Below are positions 15,831-24,379 of a stretch of 64,000 bases of DNA, one piece after another (the stretch's first letter is position 1; each line of letters opens with the position of its first letter). Source of the DNA: Rhodoferax sp. GTDB lineage: Bacteria > Pseudomonadota > Gammaproteobacteria > Burkholderiales > Burkholderiaceae_C. The notes under the pieces are model-generated. The model searched no databases. It saw only the letters and a list, made by a program, of their open reading frames with translations, and had not been told where the DNA came from. The translations under genes and the position numbers were made by a program. Location: positions 248,001 through 312,000 of the forward strand of contig JACKLK010000003.1 in assembly GCA_024236015.1 (NCBI GenBank), read 5' to 3'.

Positions 15831-17543
15831 ATGCCCGCCACCGACTCGATCGCCTATTTCTCGATGGAGATCGCCCTCGCCGACACCGTGCCCACCTACA
15901 GCGGAGGGCTGGGCGTGCTGGCCGGCGACACCATCCGCTCGGCCGCCGACGGCGAGGTGCCGATGGTGGCGGTGACGCTGGTGCACCGCAAGGGTTATTT
16001 CCGCCAGCGCCTGGACGCGCAGGGCAACCAGACCGAGGAAGCCCAGCCCTGGTCGCCGGCGGACCGGCTGACCGAGCTGCCGGCACGGGTCACGGTCAGC
16101 ATCGAGGGGCGCGCGGTGGTGCTGCGCGCGTGGCGCTTCGACACCCATGGCGTCGGCGGCGCGGTCGTGCCGACCTACCTGCTCGATGCCGACCTGCCGG
16201 ACAACACGCCGGCCGACCGCACGCTGACCGATCATCTCTACGGCGGCGACCAGCGATACCGGCTGTGCCAGGAGATCATCCTGGGCATCGGCGGCGTGCG
16301 CATGCTGCGCGCGCTGGGCTACGAATCGATCCGCCGCTTCCACATGAACGAAGGCCATGCCGCGTTGCTGGTGCTCGAACTCGGCTACGAGGAAATGCGC
16401 CGCCGCGGCCAGACCGAGGTGAACCGCGAGATCGCGGTGGCGGTGCGGACCCTGTGCGTGTTCACCACCCACACGCCGGTGCCGGCCGGGCATGACCAGT
16501 TCGCGCTGGGCCTGCTGCACCATGTGCTCACCGACTTCGACCATGCCTACGACAGGAGCGCGGTCGCGTTCTGCCTGGACGGCATCCTCAACATGACCTA
16601 TCTGGCGCTGGACAACAGCCACTACATCAATGGCGTGGCCAAGCGCCATGGCGAGATCTCGCGCCAGATGTTCGGCCAGTACAAGATCGACTCCATCACC
16701 AACGGCGTGCATGCCGGCTTCTGGATCGCGCCGCAGATCCAGGCCGTGCTCGACCGGCACATATCGAGCTGGCGCGAGGACAACGCCAGCCTGCGTTATG
16801 CGCTGGGCATTCCCCGCCACGAACTGTGGTCGGCGCACCAGTCCGCGCGCCAGGAGCTGGTGGCGTGGATCAACCAGCACAACAGCACGCAGCTGTTCTC
16901 CAACACCTTCACGATCGGCTTTGCGCGCCGCGCCACCGCGTACAAGCGCGCCGACCTGCTGTTTCACGACCTGCGGCGGCTGCTGGCGCTGCATGCCAAT
17001 GCCGGTCCGATCCAGATCGTCTATGGCGGCAAGGCGCATCCGCACGATGGCGGCGGCAAGGAGCTGATCCGCACCATCTTCGCGCAGATCGAGCAGCTGC
17101 GCGGCCGGCTCAGCGTCGTCTACCTGGAGGACTACGACATCGCGGTGGCCCGGCGCATGGTGGCCGGTGTCGACCTGTGGCTCAACACGCCGCAGCCGCC
17201 GCTCGAGGCATCGGGCACCAGCGGCATGAAGGCCGCGATGAACGGCGTGCCGCAGCTCTCGGTGCCGGACGGCTGGTGGCTCGAGGGATGCATCGAAGGC
17301 GTGACCGGCTGGTCCATCGGCAACGGCGGCGGCAAGGGCGCGCCGGCGGGCACCGGCATCGACGAGCAGGACTTCGACGCCGAATCGCTGTACAACAAGC
17401 TCGAGACCGTGATCCTGCCGATGTTCTACCAGGACCAGGATCGCTACATCGACGTCATGCGCCATGCGATCGCGCTCAACGGATCGTTCTTCAACACCGA
17501 GCGCATGGTCGACCAGTACGTGCGCAAGGCCTACCTGCGCTGA
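15831..17543 (+). CDS. glgP: Alpha-glucan phosphorylase, short form
   Basis: A 570-residue GT35-type phosphorylase. SMEIAL and YSGGLGVLAGDT open the N-terminal domain, RFHMNEGHAALL and CVFTTHTPVPAGHDQF are typical of the short AGP form, and FARRATAYKRADLL plus EASGTSGMKAAMNGVPQLS (Lys467 binds pyridoxal phosphate) define the active site. It releases glucose-1-phosphate from alpha-1,4-glucan using phosphate. The length, much shorter than the 800-residue classical GlgP, fits the short bacterial and archaeal class. ATG 15831 opens the conserved SIAYFSMEIAL; an upstream TTG is less likely. It stands alone, ending 9 bases from a convergent methyltransferase gene. Confidence 0.9.
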   Translation: MPATDSIAYFSMEIALADTVPTYSGGLGVLAGDTIRSAADGEVPMVAVTLVHRKGYFRQRLDAQGNQTEEAQPWSPADRLTELPARVTVSIEGRAVVLRAWRFDTHGVGGAVVPTYLLDADLPDNTPADRTLTDHLYGGDQRYRLCQEIILGIGGVRMLRALGYESIRRFHMNEGHAALLVLELGYEEMRRRGQTEVNREIAVAVRTLCVFTTHTPVPAGHDQFALGLLHHVLTDFDHAYDRSAVAFCLDGILNMTYLALDNSHYINGVAKRHGEISRQMFGQYKIDSITNGVHAGFWIAPQIQAVLDRHISSWREDNASLRYALGIPRHELWSAHQSARQELVAWINQHNSTQLFSNTFTIGFARRATAYKRADLLFHDLRRLLALHANAGPIQIVYGGKAHPHDGGGKELIRTIFAQIEQLRGRLSVVYLEDYDIAVARRMVAGVDLWLNTPQPPLEASGTSGMKAAMNGVPQLSVPDGWWLEGCIEGVTGWSIGNGGGKGAPAGTGIDEQDFDAESLYNKLETVILPMFYQDQDRYIDVMRHAIALNGSFFNTERMVDQYVRKAYLR

Positions 17544-17552
17544 ACCGCCCGC

Positions 17553-18446
17553 TCAGGGCAGGGGCGCGAGCCCGGGGCCGGCCCCGGAACCGATCTTGCG
17601 GGCCACCAGCACGATGTCGCGGTGAAAGCGCCGCGGCACGCAGTGGTAGGCCAGGTTCAGGATGCGTTTGCGGCGGCTGGGGTTGGCGCGGTCGTAGCGG
17701 AAATCCAGCCACTCGATGGCAAAGCCGCTGGCCTCGACGAAACGCCGCACCTCGCGCGCCGAATATTCGCGCACATGGCCCATGTGCCCGAGGGCGCGCA
17801 ACTTGCCGAACTCGGACAAGGGATCAGCCACGCTGCGCCCCAGCAGAAAGCGCGCCAGGCTGGGCAGCGAATACACGTTGGGTGTCGTCAGCAGCAGGAA
17901 GCCGTCCGGCGCCAGCACACGCCAGGTCTCCGACAGCACCAGCGCCGGGTCGACCCGCAGATGCTCGAAGGTCTCGCACAACAGCGCCCCGGCGAAATGG
18001 CCGTCGGCAAACGGCATGGTCTCGCGTTCCACGTCGCAGGCCCGCACGTCCAGTCCCAGCGTGCGGATCAGCGGCGCCACCCGCTGCGGCGCCAGGTCCA
18101 GCCCCACCACCGGGTAACCCGCATGCTGCAGCATCGCCGTCATGTGGCAGGGCGCCGCGCCGATGTCGAGCAGCGGCCCCTCGGGAGCCAGATCGTTCAC
18201 CAGGTCGAGATCGGCGCAATAACGCAGGCCGTGGATCACCAGGTTGGAGCGATGCCATTCGCGTGCCGCGTCGGTCTGCGCGAAGACCGCGTCCTGCACG
18301 GTCTGCAGCGCCTGGGCGGCGCGGGCACTGGCGGCGCGTTGCCTCATGCCGCGCACCGCGCCGGCCACGCCATGGCCGCACTCCCGTACCCACTGACCAT
18401 GCAGCACACCTCCTGCGCTCCGGCCGGCCGCCCGGGTGACGGCCAC
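17553..18446 (-). CDS. SAM-dependent methyltransferase, class I
   Basis: Up to 297 residues from GTG 18446; an internal ATG at 18347 would give 264 and keeps the whole fold. LLDIGAAPCHMTAMLQHAG is the SAM-binding glycine loop (motif I), VGLDLAP motif II, MPFADGHFAGALLCETFEHL motif IV and WRVLAPDGFLLLTTPN motif VI. This is the layout of Methyltransf_11/UbiE-type enzymes. HGLRYCADLDLV just before the domain resembles methyltransferases of sugar and lipid modification, but the acceptor is unknown. It is monocistronic, between a convergent glucan phosphorylase gene and a divergent PPK2 gene. Confidence 0.82.
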   Translation of the reverse strand: MAVTRAAGRSAGGVLHGQWVRECGHGVAGAVRGMRQRAASARAAQALQTVQDAVFAQTDAAREWHRSNLVIHGLRYCADLDLVNDLAPEGPLLDIGAAPCHMTAMLQHAGYPVVGLDLAPQRVAPLIRTLGLDVRACDVERETMPFADGHFAGALLCETFEHLRVDPALVLSETWRVLAPDGFLLLTTPNVYSLPSLARFLLGRSVADPLSEFGKLRALGHMGHVREYSAREVRRFVEASGFAIEWLDFRYDRANPSRRKRILNLAYHCVPRRFHRDIVLVARKIGSGAGPGLAPLP

Positions 18447-18506
18447 GCCCTGCCTTCAGTATCGCACCGCGTGGGCGCGGGCCCCGACCTCCGTTACGAT
18501 CGGCGC

Positions 18507-19325
18507 ATGAAGAAATCCAAGGGAAAGAAGGCCGGGAAATCGGCGGCCCCGGCCAAGCTGGGCAAGGGCGCGTATGCCGAAATGCTCGAGCCGCTGCAGC
18601 TCGCGCTCAACGACATGGCGCGCTGGCTGCAGCACACCGGCAAGCGCCTGGTCATCGTGTTCGAGGGCCGCGACACCGCCGGCAAGGGCGGCGTCATCTC
18701 GGCCATCGCCGAGACGCTCAACCCGCGCCAGTGCAAGGTGGTGGCGCTGTCCAAGCCCAGCGACCGCGAGCGCAGCCAGTGGTATTTCCAGCGTTATGCC
18801 GTGCACCTGCCCGCGGCCGGCGAGATCGTGCTGATGGACCGCAGCTGGTACAACCGCGCCGGCGTGGAACGGGTCATGGGTTTCTGCACCGAGGACGAAG
18901 CCAAGGCCTTCCTCAAGCAGGTGCCGGTGTTCGAGCAGCTGCTGGTCGACGACGACATCCTGCTGTTCAAGTACTGGCTGACGGTGGACCAGGAACACCA
19001 GGAGGAGCGTTTCGCCGACCGCCTGGCCGATCCGCTCAAGCGCTGGAAACTCAGCCCGGTCGACCTGCAGGCGCGCAGCAAATATGCCGAATACGGCCGC
19101 GCCCGCGACGCCATGCTGCGCGCCACGCACACGCCGCACGCACCCTGGACCCTGGTGGACTTCAACGACCAGCGGCGCGGGCGCATCACGCTGATCCGCC
19201 ACCTGCTCGACCACCTGCCCGAACACGACGCCCCCGCGCCGTCCATCGACTTCCCGCCGCTGGGACACGAGCCGCTGCGCGAACGTTTCGGCACCCCGCT
19301 CAAGCCGATCCCGCTGGCAGACTGA
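18507..19325 (+). CDS. ppk2: Polyphosphate kinase 2
   Basis: A 272-residue PPK2. FEGRDTAGKGGVI (residues about 52-64) is the Walker A region with the PPK2 signature, MDRSWYNRAGVERVMGF the Walker B/lid region, and LLFKYWLTVDQEHQEERF, DPLKRWKLSPVDL and WTLVDFNDQRRGR complete the conserved core. PPK2 enzymes move phosphate between polyphosphate and nucleotides; class I members prefer making GTP or ATP from diphosphates. The length and the single domain fit class I, but the class is not proven. ATG 18507 is followed by a lysine-rich start (MKKSKGKKAGK). No RBS is obvious. It is next to a separately transcribed MFS gene. Confidence 0.93.
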   Translation: MKKSKGKKAGKSAAPAKLGKGAYAEMLEPLQLALNDMARWLQHTGKRLVIVFEGRDTAGKGGVISAIAETLNPRQCKVVALSKPSDRERSQWYFQRYAVHLPAAGEIVLMDRSWYNRAGVERVMGFCTEDEAKAFLKQVPVFEQLLVDDDILLFKYWLTVDQEHQEERFADRLADPLKRWKLSPVDLQARSKYAEYGRARDAMLRATHTPHAPWTLVDFNDQRRGRITLIRHLLDHLPEHDAPAPSIDFPPLGHEPLRERFGTPLKPIPLAD

Positions 19326-19403
19326 CACGCCTCCGTGCGCGGCGCGCCGTGCGGCAGCTGGCCGTGACCGCCCCGCACATCCGCTGACGACCACCAAGCC
19401 ATC

Positions 19404-20639
19404 ATGCAGGCATCCTCCCGCTCCACGCGCCCGGCGGCGATGCCGTTCATCATGATCACGGTGCTGATCGACATGCTGGCGATCGGCCTGATCATTCCGG
19501 TGCTGCCCGCGCTGGTGGGTTCGTTCAGCACGTCCCAGGCCGACCAGGCCTACTGGTACGGGGTGGTGGCCTTCGCGTTCGGCATCGCCAGCTTCATCGC
19601 CTCGCCGGTGCTCGGGGCCTTGTCCGACCGTTACGGCCGCAGGCCGGTGCTGCTGTTCGGCTTCTTCGGCCTGGGCGCGAACTTCTTCCTGACCGCCTTC
19701 GCCACCCAGATCTGGATGCTGGTCGCCGCGCGGCTGATGGGCGGCGCGATGCAGGCCAATGCCGCGGTGGCCAACGCCTATGTGGCCGACATCACCGAAC
19801 CGCAGGACCGGGCACGGCGCTTCGGACTGCTCGGCGCCATGATGGGCCTGGGTTTCATCGTCGGGCCGGTCATGGGCGGCCTGCTGGGCGCCATCGACCT
19901 GCAACTGCCGTTCCTGGTCGCCGGCGGCCTGACCATGCTGAACTTCCTGTACGGCTATTTCGTGCTCCCCGAGTCCCTGCCGGCACGGCAGCGCAAGGCC
20001 TTCGACTGGCGCACGGCCAACCCGCTGACCGCGTTGCGCCAGCTGGCGCAGCTGCGCGGCGTGGCGCCGCTGGTGGGCGTGGTGGCGTTCAGCGGCCTGG
20101 CGCAGTTCGTGCTGTACACGAGCTGGGTGCTGTACACGACCTTCAAGTTCGGCTGGGGGCCGCTGGAAAACGGCTGGTCGCTGGCCGCGGTCGGCGTGTC
20201 GTCGGTGCTGGTGCAGGGATTCCTGATGCGCCACCTGCTGCGCTGGTTCAGCCCGCAGAAGCTGGCCGTGCTGGGCCTGTTGTCGTCCGCCCTCGCCTAC
20301 GCCTTGTGGGGCGCCGCCAGCCAGGGCTGGATGATGTACGCCGTGATCGGCGTCAACCTGCTCGGGGGCACCGTCGCGGCGGCGGTCAACAGCATGATCT
20401 CGTCGGCGGCCGACAGCACGAGCCAGGGCCGCACGCTGGGTGCGGTCAGTTCGCTGGGCAGCCTGATGGCGGTGCTGGCGCCGATGATCGGCGCGCCGCT
20501 GCTGGCCGCGGTGTCGCACCTGCCCCGCGGCGACTGGCGCATCGGCGCACCGTTCTTCTTCTGCGCCGCGTTGCAGACGGTGTCGTTGCTGCTGGCCTGG
20601 GTGCACATCCGCCGGCACCATCGCCAGGCCGCGGCCTGA
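19404..20639 (+). CDS. MFS transporter, TetA-like
   Basis: A 411-residue inner-membrane protein with twelve hydrophobic segments. The first is IMITVLIDMLAIGLIIPVLP, with the Asp and the Pro of the tetracycline-exporter group. The loop 2-3 motif GALSDRYGRRPVLL is the canonical MFS motif A, and GLLGAMMGLGFIVGPVMGG in segment five is motif C of drug-proton antiporters. It is therefore a proton-driven exporter of the TetA/TCR type; the substrate is unknown and tetracycline need not be it. No TetR gene is adjacent, so it is not a classical tet locus. It ends 15 bases from the convergent SDR gene. Confidence 0.85.
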   Translation: MQASSRSTRPAAMPFIMITVLIDMLAIGLIIPVLPALVGSFSTSQADQAYWYGVVAFAFGIASFIASPVLGALSDRYGRRPVLLFGFFGLGANFFLTAFATQIWMLVAARLMGGAMQANAAVANAYVADITEPQDRARRFGLLGAMMGLGFIVGPVMGGLLGAIDLQLPFLVAGGLTMLNFLYGYFVLPESLPARQRKAFDWRTANPLTALRQLAQLRGVAPLVGVVAFSGLAQFVLYTSWVLYTTFKFGWGPLENGWSLAAVGVSSVLVQGFLMRHLLRWFSPQKLAVLGLLSSALAYALWGAASQGWMMYAVIGVNLLGGTVAAAVNSMISSAADSTSQGRTLGAVSSLGSLMAVLAPMIGAPLLAAVSHLPRGDWRIGAPFFFCAALQTVSLLLAWVHIRRHHRQAAA

Positions 20640-20654
20640 GGACCCGGCCGGCGG

Positions 20655-21422
20655 CTACAAGCCGGTGGCCAGGAAACCGCCGTCCACGGCAATCGACTGC
20701 CCGTTGACGAAACCGGCCGCCGGGCTGGCGAGATAGATGGCCGCGCCGACCAGTTCATCGACCTCGCCGAACCGGCCGGCCGGCGTGCGCGCCAGCGCCA
20801 GGGCCTTGCGCTCGGGCGACATCTTGTCGCGGTTGAGGTCGGTCATGAAGAAACCCGGCGAAATCGCGTTCACCCGCACGCCGCGGGCCGCCCATTCGGC
20901 GCCCAGGGTCTGCGTCAGGCTCAGCACGCCGGCCTTGGCGATGGCATACAGGGCGCTGCGCGGCCAGCCGCGGTGCGACGCCAGCGACGCAATGTTGATG
21001 ATGGCGCCGCTGCCGCGCTCCAGCATGTGGCGGCCGACCTCGGTACAGGCGAAGAACACGCTCCTGAGATCGGTGTCGATGACGGCGCTCCAGTCGGCAC
21101 CCGAGAACTCCTCGGCTGGCTTGAGCACGGTGACGCCCTGGCAGTTGACCAGCACGTCCAGATGCCCGACCTCGGCCAGCGTGCGGCCCACCAGGCCGCG
21201 CAGGCCATCGTCGGTGGACACGTCGGCCGGGTGACCGGTGACCGGCCCCAGGCGGGCGAGTTCGGCCTGCGCCTGGGCCAGCTTGCCGGCATCGCGACCG
21301 GCGATCACCACCTGTGCGCCACTGCGCAGATACCCGGCCGCGATCGCCTTGCCGATGCCGCTGGTGCCGCCGATCACCAATGCGGTCTTGCCGGCGAGGC
21401 TGAAGTCGGTTGCTGCCTGCAT
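20655..21422 (-). CDS. Short-chain dehydrogenase/reductase (SDR)
   Basis: A 255-residue classical SDR. TALVIGGTSGIGKAIAAGYL is the Rossmann TGxxxGIG loop (here GGTSGIG), DVLVNCQGV the NNAG equivalent, NIASLASHRGWPRSALYAIAKAG holds the Ser and the YxxxK catalytic pair, and VRVNAISPGFFMTDLN follows. Arg in IAGRDAGKL after strand two suggests NADP(H) preference. The chain ends NGQSIAVDGGFLATGL, typical for gluconate 5-dehydrogenase/3-oxoacyl-ACP reductase-like enzymes; the substrate is unknown. The ATG at 21422 follows AAAGGATCCGAC, a good RBS. It is convergent with the MFS gene and upstream of a YHS-domain gene on the same strand, 113 bases away. Confidence 0.9.
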   Translation of the reverse strand: MQAATDFSLAGKTALVIGGTSGIGKAIAAGYLRSGAQVVIAGRDAGKLAQAQAELARLGPVTGHPADVSTDDGLRGLVGRTLAEVGHLDVLVNCQGVTVLKPAEEFSGADWSAVIDTDLRSVFFACTEVGRHMLERGSGAIINIASLASHRGWPRSALYAIAKAGVLSLTQTLGAEWAARGVRVNAISPGFFMTDLNRDKMSPERKALALARTPAGRFGEVDELVGAAIYLASPAAGFVNGQSIAVDGGFLATGL

Positions 21423-21535
21423 GTCGGATCCTTTGCGTCGGTTGCGAAGCGCCGAGTGTAGGCGGCTGCCCCGGCGCCGTCCCACGGCGCCGTCCCGCCC
21501 GGCGGCATCGGCCGGTCCGCGGTTCGCCCGCCGCG

Positions 21536-22003
21536 TCAGTTCCGGACCGCGGCCCGCCAGGCGGCGTCGGCTTGCGCCCGATAGGCCTTCCAGTCGCCGC
21601 CGAGCCAGCGCTGGCGCCCGCGCTCCGCATAGAACAGGAACAATTCGTCGCCGAAGAACTCCCAGACCGTGCCGTCGGTGGCGATCAGGCCTTCGCCCAG
21701 CGACAAGGCATTGGCGCAATGGCCGTTGTAGGTGGGCAGGTACCGTGCCGGATCGGCGGCGAAACGCTCGGCGCTCTGGCGCGACGCAAACCGCCAGGTC
21801 GCGCCCAGGTACTGCACCTCGTGGCGTTTGTCGCCGGCCAGCACCTGGTGCGTCTGGCGGACCTGCGGTGTGAAATACGACACCGTGTCCTGGCCGCCGA
21901 TGGCGGTGTTGCCGAAGAAACCGGTGCTGACCGGTTCGCCGGCATGGGCCGGGCCGAACACGGCGAACAGCAGCACAAGGACGGAGATCAGACGTTGCAT
22001 CAT
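21536..22003 (-). CDS. Exported YHS-domain protein
   Basis: A 155-residue protein with a clear signal peptide MMQRLISVLVLLFAVFGPAHAGEP, so it is periplasmic. The mature part begins GFFGNTAIGGQDTVSYFT and has YLGATWRFASRQSAERFAADPARYLPTYNGHCANAL, the YHS-domain pattern seen in Burkholderiales exported YHS proteins, some linked to copper or heme handling. The role here is not known. The C-terminus ELFLFYAERGRQRWLGGDWKAYRAQADAAW is the usual W-rich tail. Two adjacent ATGs (22003 and 22000) follow AGGATCCACC. It is divergent from rdgC, with 218 bases between the starts. Confidence 0.8.
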   Translation of the reverse strand: MMQRLISVLVLLFAVFGPAHAGEPVSTGFFGNTAIGGQDTVSYFTPQVRQTHQVLAGDKRHEVQYLGATWRFASRQSAERFAADPARYLPTYNGHCANALSLGEGLIATDGTVWEFFGDELFLFYAERGRQRWLGGDWKAYRAQADAAWRAAVRN

Positions 22004-22221
22004 GGTGGATCCTGGTGGGGTGTGATGGCTGGCAGGCAAGGCGGACGCCGACGTCGGCGACGTCGATCCGCCCTGCCACCACCCATGGTCGGCGATCCAC
22101 CCGATTGCTTACAGTATTCCGCCCGGGGCGCGGCACCGACGGTTACAAATCGCCGATACACACTGCGCCGACAATACGCCGCTTCGGCGACAAGCCGACA
22201 ATCAACGAGGAAGGGTCGAAC

Positions 22222-23133
22222 GTGTTCAAGAATGTGATGGTGTACCGCATGGTGTCGGCGTGGACGATGACGCAGGCACAACTCGAGCAGGCGCTGGACA
22301 AGGCGCGTTTCGAGCCCTGCGGTGCGTCGCAGGAGAAGTCGGTCGGTTGGGTCGAGCCCCGGGGCCAGGCCCACGGGCCGCTGGTGGAGATCGTCGGCGG
22401 CCAGTGGCTGCTCAAGCAGGCGGTGGAAAGCAAGTCCGTGCCGGCCTCGGTGGTCAAGCGCAAGGTGCAGGAGCGTGCCGACCAGATCGAGGCCAGCACC
22501 GGCCGCAAGCCCGGCAAGAAGGAAAAACGCGACCTGGCCGAAGACGTGCGCCATGCCTTGTTGCCGATGGCGTTCACCAAGCAGTCCAGCGTGCTGGTCT
22601 GGATCGACCCGCAGGCGGGGCAACTGGTGCTGGACGCCGGCAGCCAGGCCAAGGCCGACGAGACCATGACGGCCCTGGTGGCCGCGATCGACGGGCTGGC
22701 CGTGCAGCTGATCGACACCCAGACATCCCCGGCCGCGGCCATGGCCGAGTGGTTGTCGACGCAGGAAGCCCCGCCCGGGTTCAGCGTCGACCGCGAATGC
22801 GAACTCAAGGCCGCCGACGAGTCGCGCGCCGTCGTGCGTTACACCCGCCATGCACTGGACACCGACGAAGTGCGCCAGCACATCACGCTGGGCAAGATGC
22901 CGACCCGGCTGGCCCTGACCTGGAACGACCGGGTCTCGTTCGTGCTGACCGAGGGCATGCAGCTCAAGAAGGTCGCGCTGCTCGACGTGGTGCTGGAGAA
23001 CAAGCCCCAGGCCGCCGGCGACGGCAAGGACGACGGCTTCGATACCGACGTGGCCCTGGTCACCGGCGAACTGCGCCAGCTGCTGCCCGCCTTGTTCGAA
23101 GGCCTGGGCGGCGAGGTCGCACAACCGGCCTGA
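22222..23133 (+). CDS. rdgC: Recombination-associated protein RdgC
   Basis: A 303-residue RdgC, a nucleoid-associated ring-forming protein that binds double-stranded DNA and restrains RecA. The start VFKNVMVYRMV matches the conserved MFKNxxxYRx N-terminus; GTG 22222 follows GAGGAAGGGTCGAAC and is chosen over longer starts that add an unconserved arginine-rich tail. Conserved blocks include PCGASQEKSVGWVEPRG, LLKQAVESKSVPASVVKRKV, GRKPGKKEKRDLAEDVRHALLPMAF and LGKMPTRLALTWNDRVSFVLTE. Length is as expected. It is followed, 24 bases on, by a short open frame and an HtrA-like gene on the same strand. Confidence 0.96.
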   Translation: MFKNVMVYRMVSAWTMTQAQLEQALDKARFEPCGASQEKSVGWVEPRGQAHGPLVEIVGGQWLLKQAVESKSVPASVVKRKVQERADQIEASTGRKPGKKEKRDLAEDVRHALLPMAFTKQSSVLVWIDPQAGQLVLDAGSQAKADETMTALVAAIDGLAVQLIDTQTSPAAAMAEWLSTQEAPPGFSVDRECELKAADESRAVVRYTRHALDTDEVRQHITLGKMPTRLALTWNDRVSFVLTEGMQLKKVALLDVVLENKPQAAGDGKDDGFDTDVALVTGELRQLLPALFEGLGGEVAQPA

Positions 23134-23157
23134 GACCCCATCCGACGGAGCCTGACC

Positions 23158-23238
23158 ATGCCGAAGCTCGCCCCGATCCGTATCCTCCAAGGCTCGCCGG
23201 CCGCCGTCGCCCGGCCGCGGCCCGCCCCGCCATGCTGA
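23158..23238 (+). CDS. Possible 26-residue leader peptide before htrA
   Basis: ATG 23158 follows CGGAGCCTGACC, a better ribosome binding site than the one before the protease gene. The frame gives 26 residues (MPKLAPIRILQGS...PRPAPPC) and stops at 23236-23238, overlapping the first codons of the protease gene (ATG 23232). The pattern ATGCTGA would let ribosomes terminating on the leader re-initiate on the protease. The peptide is not recognised and may be chance in GC-rich DNA; the RBS and the overlap are the only support. Confidence 0.3.
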   Translation: MPKLAPIRILQGSPAAVARPRPAPPC

Positions 23239-24356
23239 AGCCCCTGGCATCGTTGCGGCGCGCTGCGGTGACGCTGCGCGTGCTGGCCGTCGTGCTGCTG
23301 GCCCTGGCCGGCGCCGGGATGCCCCTGCCGGCCGCTGCGCAGAAGGACGGCACGCCGCGCACGGTCAGCCCGCGCGGCGAACTGGGCGCCGAGGAACGCG
23401 CGACGATCGAGCTGTTCGAGCAGGCGCGCGACTCGGTGGTGTTCATCAGCACCCGCTCGCGCGTGCGCGACATCTGGTCGCGCAACGTGTTCACGGTGCC
23501 GCGTGGCAACGGCTCGGGTTTCATCTGGGACGAGTCCGGCCACGTGGTCACCAACCTGCACGTCATCGAAGGCGCCAGCGAAGCCTCGGTCAAGCTGGCC
23601 GACGGCCGCGACTACCGGGCCAGCCTGGTCGGCGCCAGCCCCGCGCACGACATCGCCGTGTTGCGCATCAACGTCCCCAACAAGCGGCCGACGCCGGTGC
23701 CGCTGGGCAGCAGCCACGACCTCAAGGTCGGGCAGAAGGTGTTTGCGATCGGCAATCCGTTCGGACTGGACTGGACACTGACCAGCGGCATCGTGTCGGC
23801 GCTGAACCGCTCCATCAACGCCGACGGCGGCGTCGCGATCGAAAACCTGGTCCAGACCGACGCGGCCGTCAATCCCGGCAACTCCGGCGGGCCGTTGCTG
23901 GACTCGGCCGGCCGGCTGATCGGCATCACCACGGCCATCTACAGCCCCAGCGGCGCCAGCGCCGGCATCGGATTCGCGGTGCCGGTGGACACCGTGAACC
24001 GGGTCGTGCCGCAGATCATCCGCCATGGCCGGTACATCCGCCCCACGCTGGGCATTCGCACCGACGAGGAACTGAACCGGCGGCTGTGCGAACTGCTCAA
24101 GGTGCGCGGTGTCGTGGTGTTGCGCCCCGCGCCAGGCAAGCCGCTGGCCGGCGGCCTGCGCGAGACCACGGTGGGCCGCGATGGCGCCATCGCGCTCGGC
24201 GACGTGATCGTCGCGGTCGAGGGCAAGCCGATCGAGTCGGTGGCGCAGCTGCTGGCCCGGCTCGATGACTTCAAGCCGGGCGACACCGTGGGCGTGACCG
24301 TGATGCGCCAGGGACGGGCCGCCACGCTGCCGCTCACGCTGGGCACCGACGGCTGA
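23232..24356 (+). CDS. HtrA/DegP-like periplasmic serine protease with one PDZ domain
   Basis: A 374-residue protein with a signal peptide (residues 8-36, LRVLAVVLLALAGAGMPLPAAAQ) and a trypsin-fold domain from about 60. The triad is visible: His in VVTNLHVIEG, Asp in SPAHDIAVLRI and Ser in VQTDAAVNPGNSGGPLLD. A single PDZ domain (about 270-370) ends the chain, as in DegS/DegQ-like proteins with one PDZ. The family cleaves misfolded periplasmic proteins. GSGFIWDESGHVVTN and GNPFGLDWTLTSGIVSALNR are family blocks. Translation may be coupled to the 26-codon frame that overlaps its start. A flavodoxin-like gene follows after 23 bases. Confidence 0.92.
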   Translation: MLKPLASLRRAAVTLRVLAVVLLALAGAGMPLPAAAQKDGTPRTVSPRGELGAEERATIELFEQARDSVVFISTRSRVRDIWSRNVFTVPRGNGSGFIWDESGHVVTNLHVIEGASEASVKLADGRDYRASLVGASPAHDIAVLRINVPNKRPTPVPLGSSHDLKVGQKVFAIGNPFGLDWTLTSGIVSALNRSINADGGVAIENLVQTDAAVNPGNSGGPLLDSAGRLIGITTAIYSPSGASAGIGFAVPVDTVNRVVPQIIRHGRYIRPTLGIRTDEELNRRLCELLKVRGVVVLRPAPGKPLAGGLRETTVGRDGAIALGDVIVAVEGKPIESVAQLLARLDDFKPGDTVGVTVMRQGRAATLPLTLGTDG

Positions 24357-24379
24357 CGCCGGCGCGAAGGACTCCGCCC

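Noticed and set aside
13452..17465. Open minus-strand frame of about 1300 codons opposite the metallo-hydrolase, dehalogenase and phosphorylase genes
   Set aside because: High GC removes stop codons on the opposite strand. The translation is low-complexity, rich in Arg, Gly, His and Gln, and shows no family motif, whereas the plus strand has three well-marked enzymes. Similar mirror frames at 37747-40500 and 52263-55157 are rejected for the same reason.
19404..20639. Tetracycline resistance gene
   Set aside because: The protein is TetA-like in sequence, but no tetR gene or operator is nearby and the family has many other substrates.
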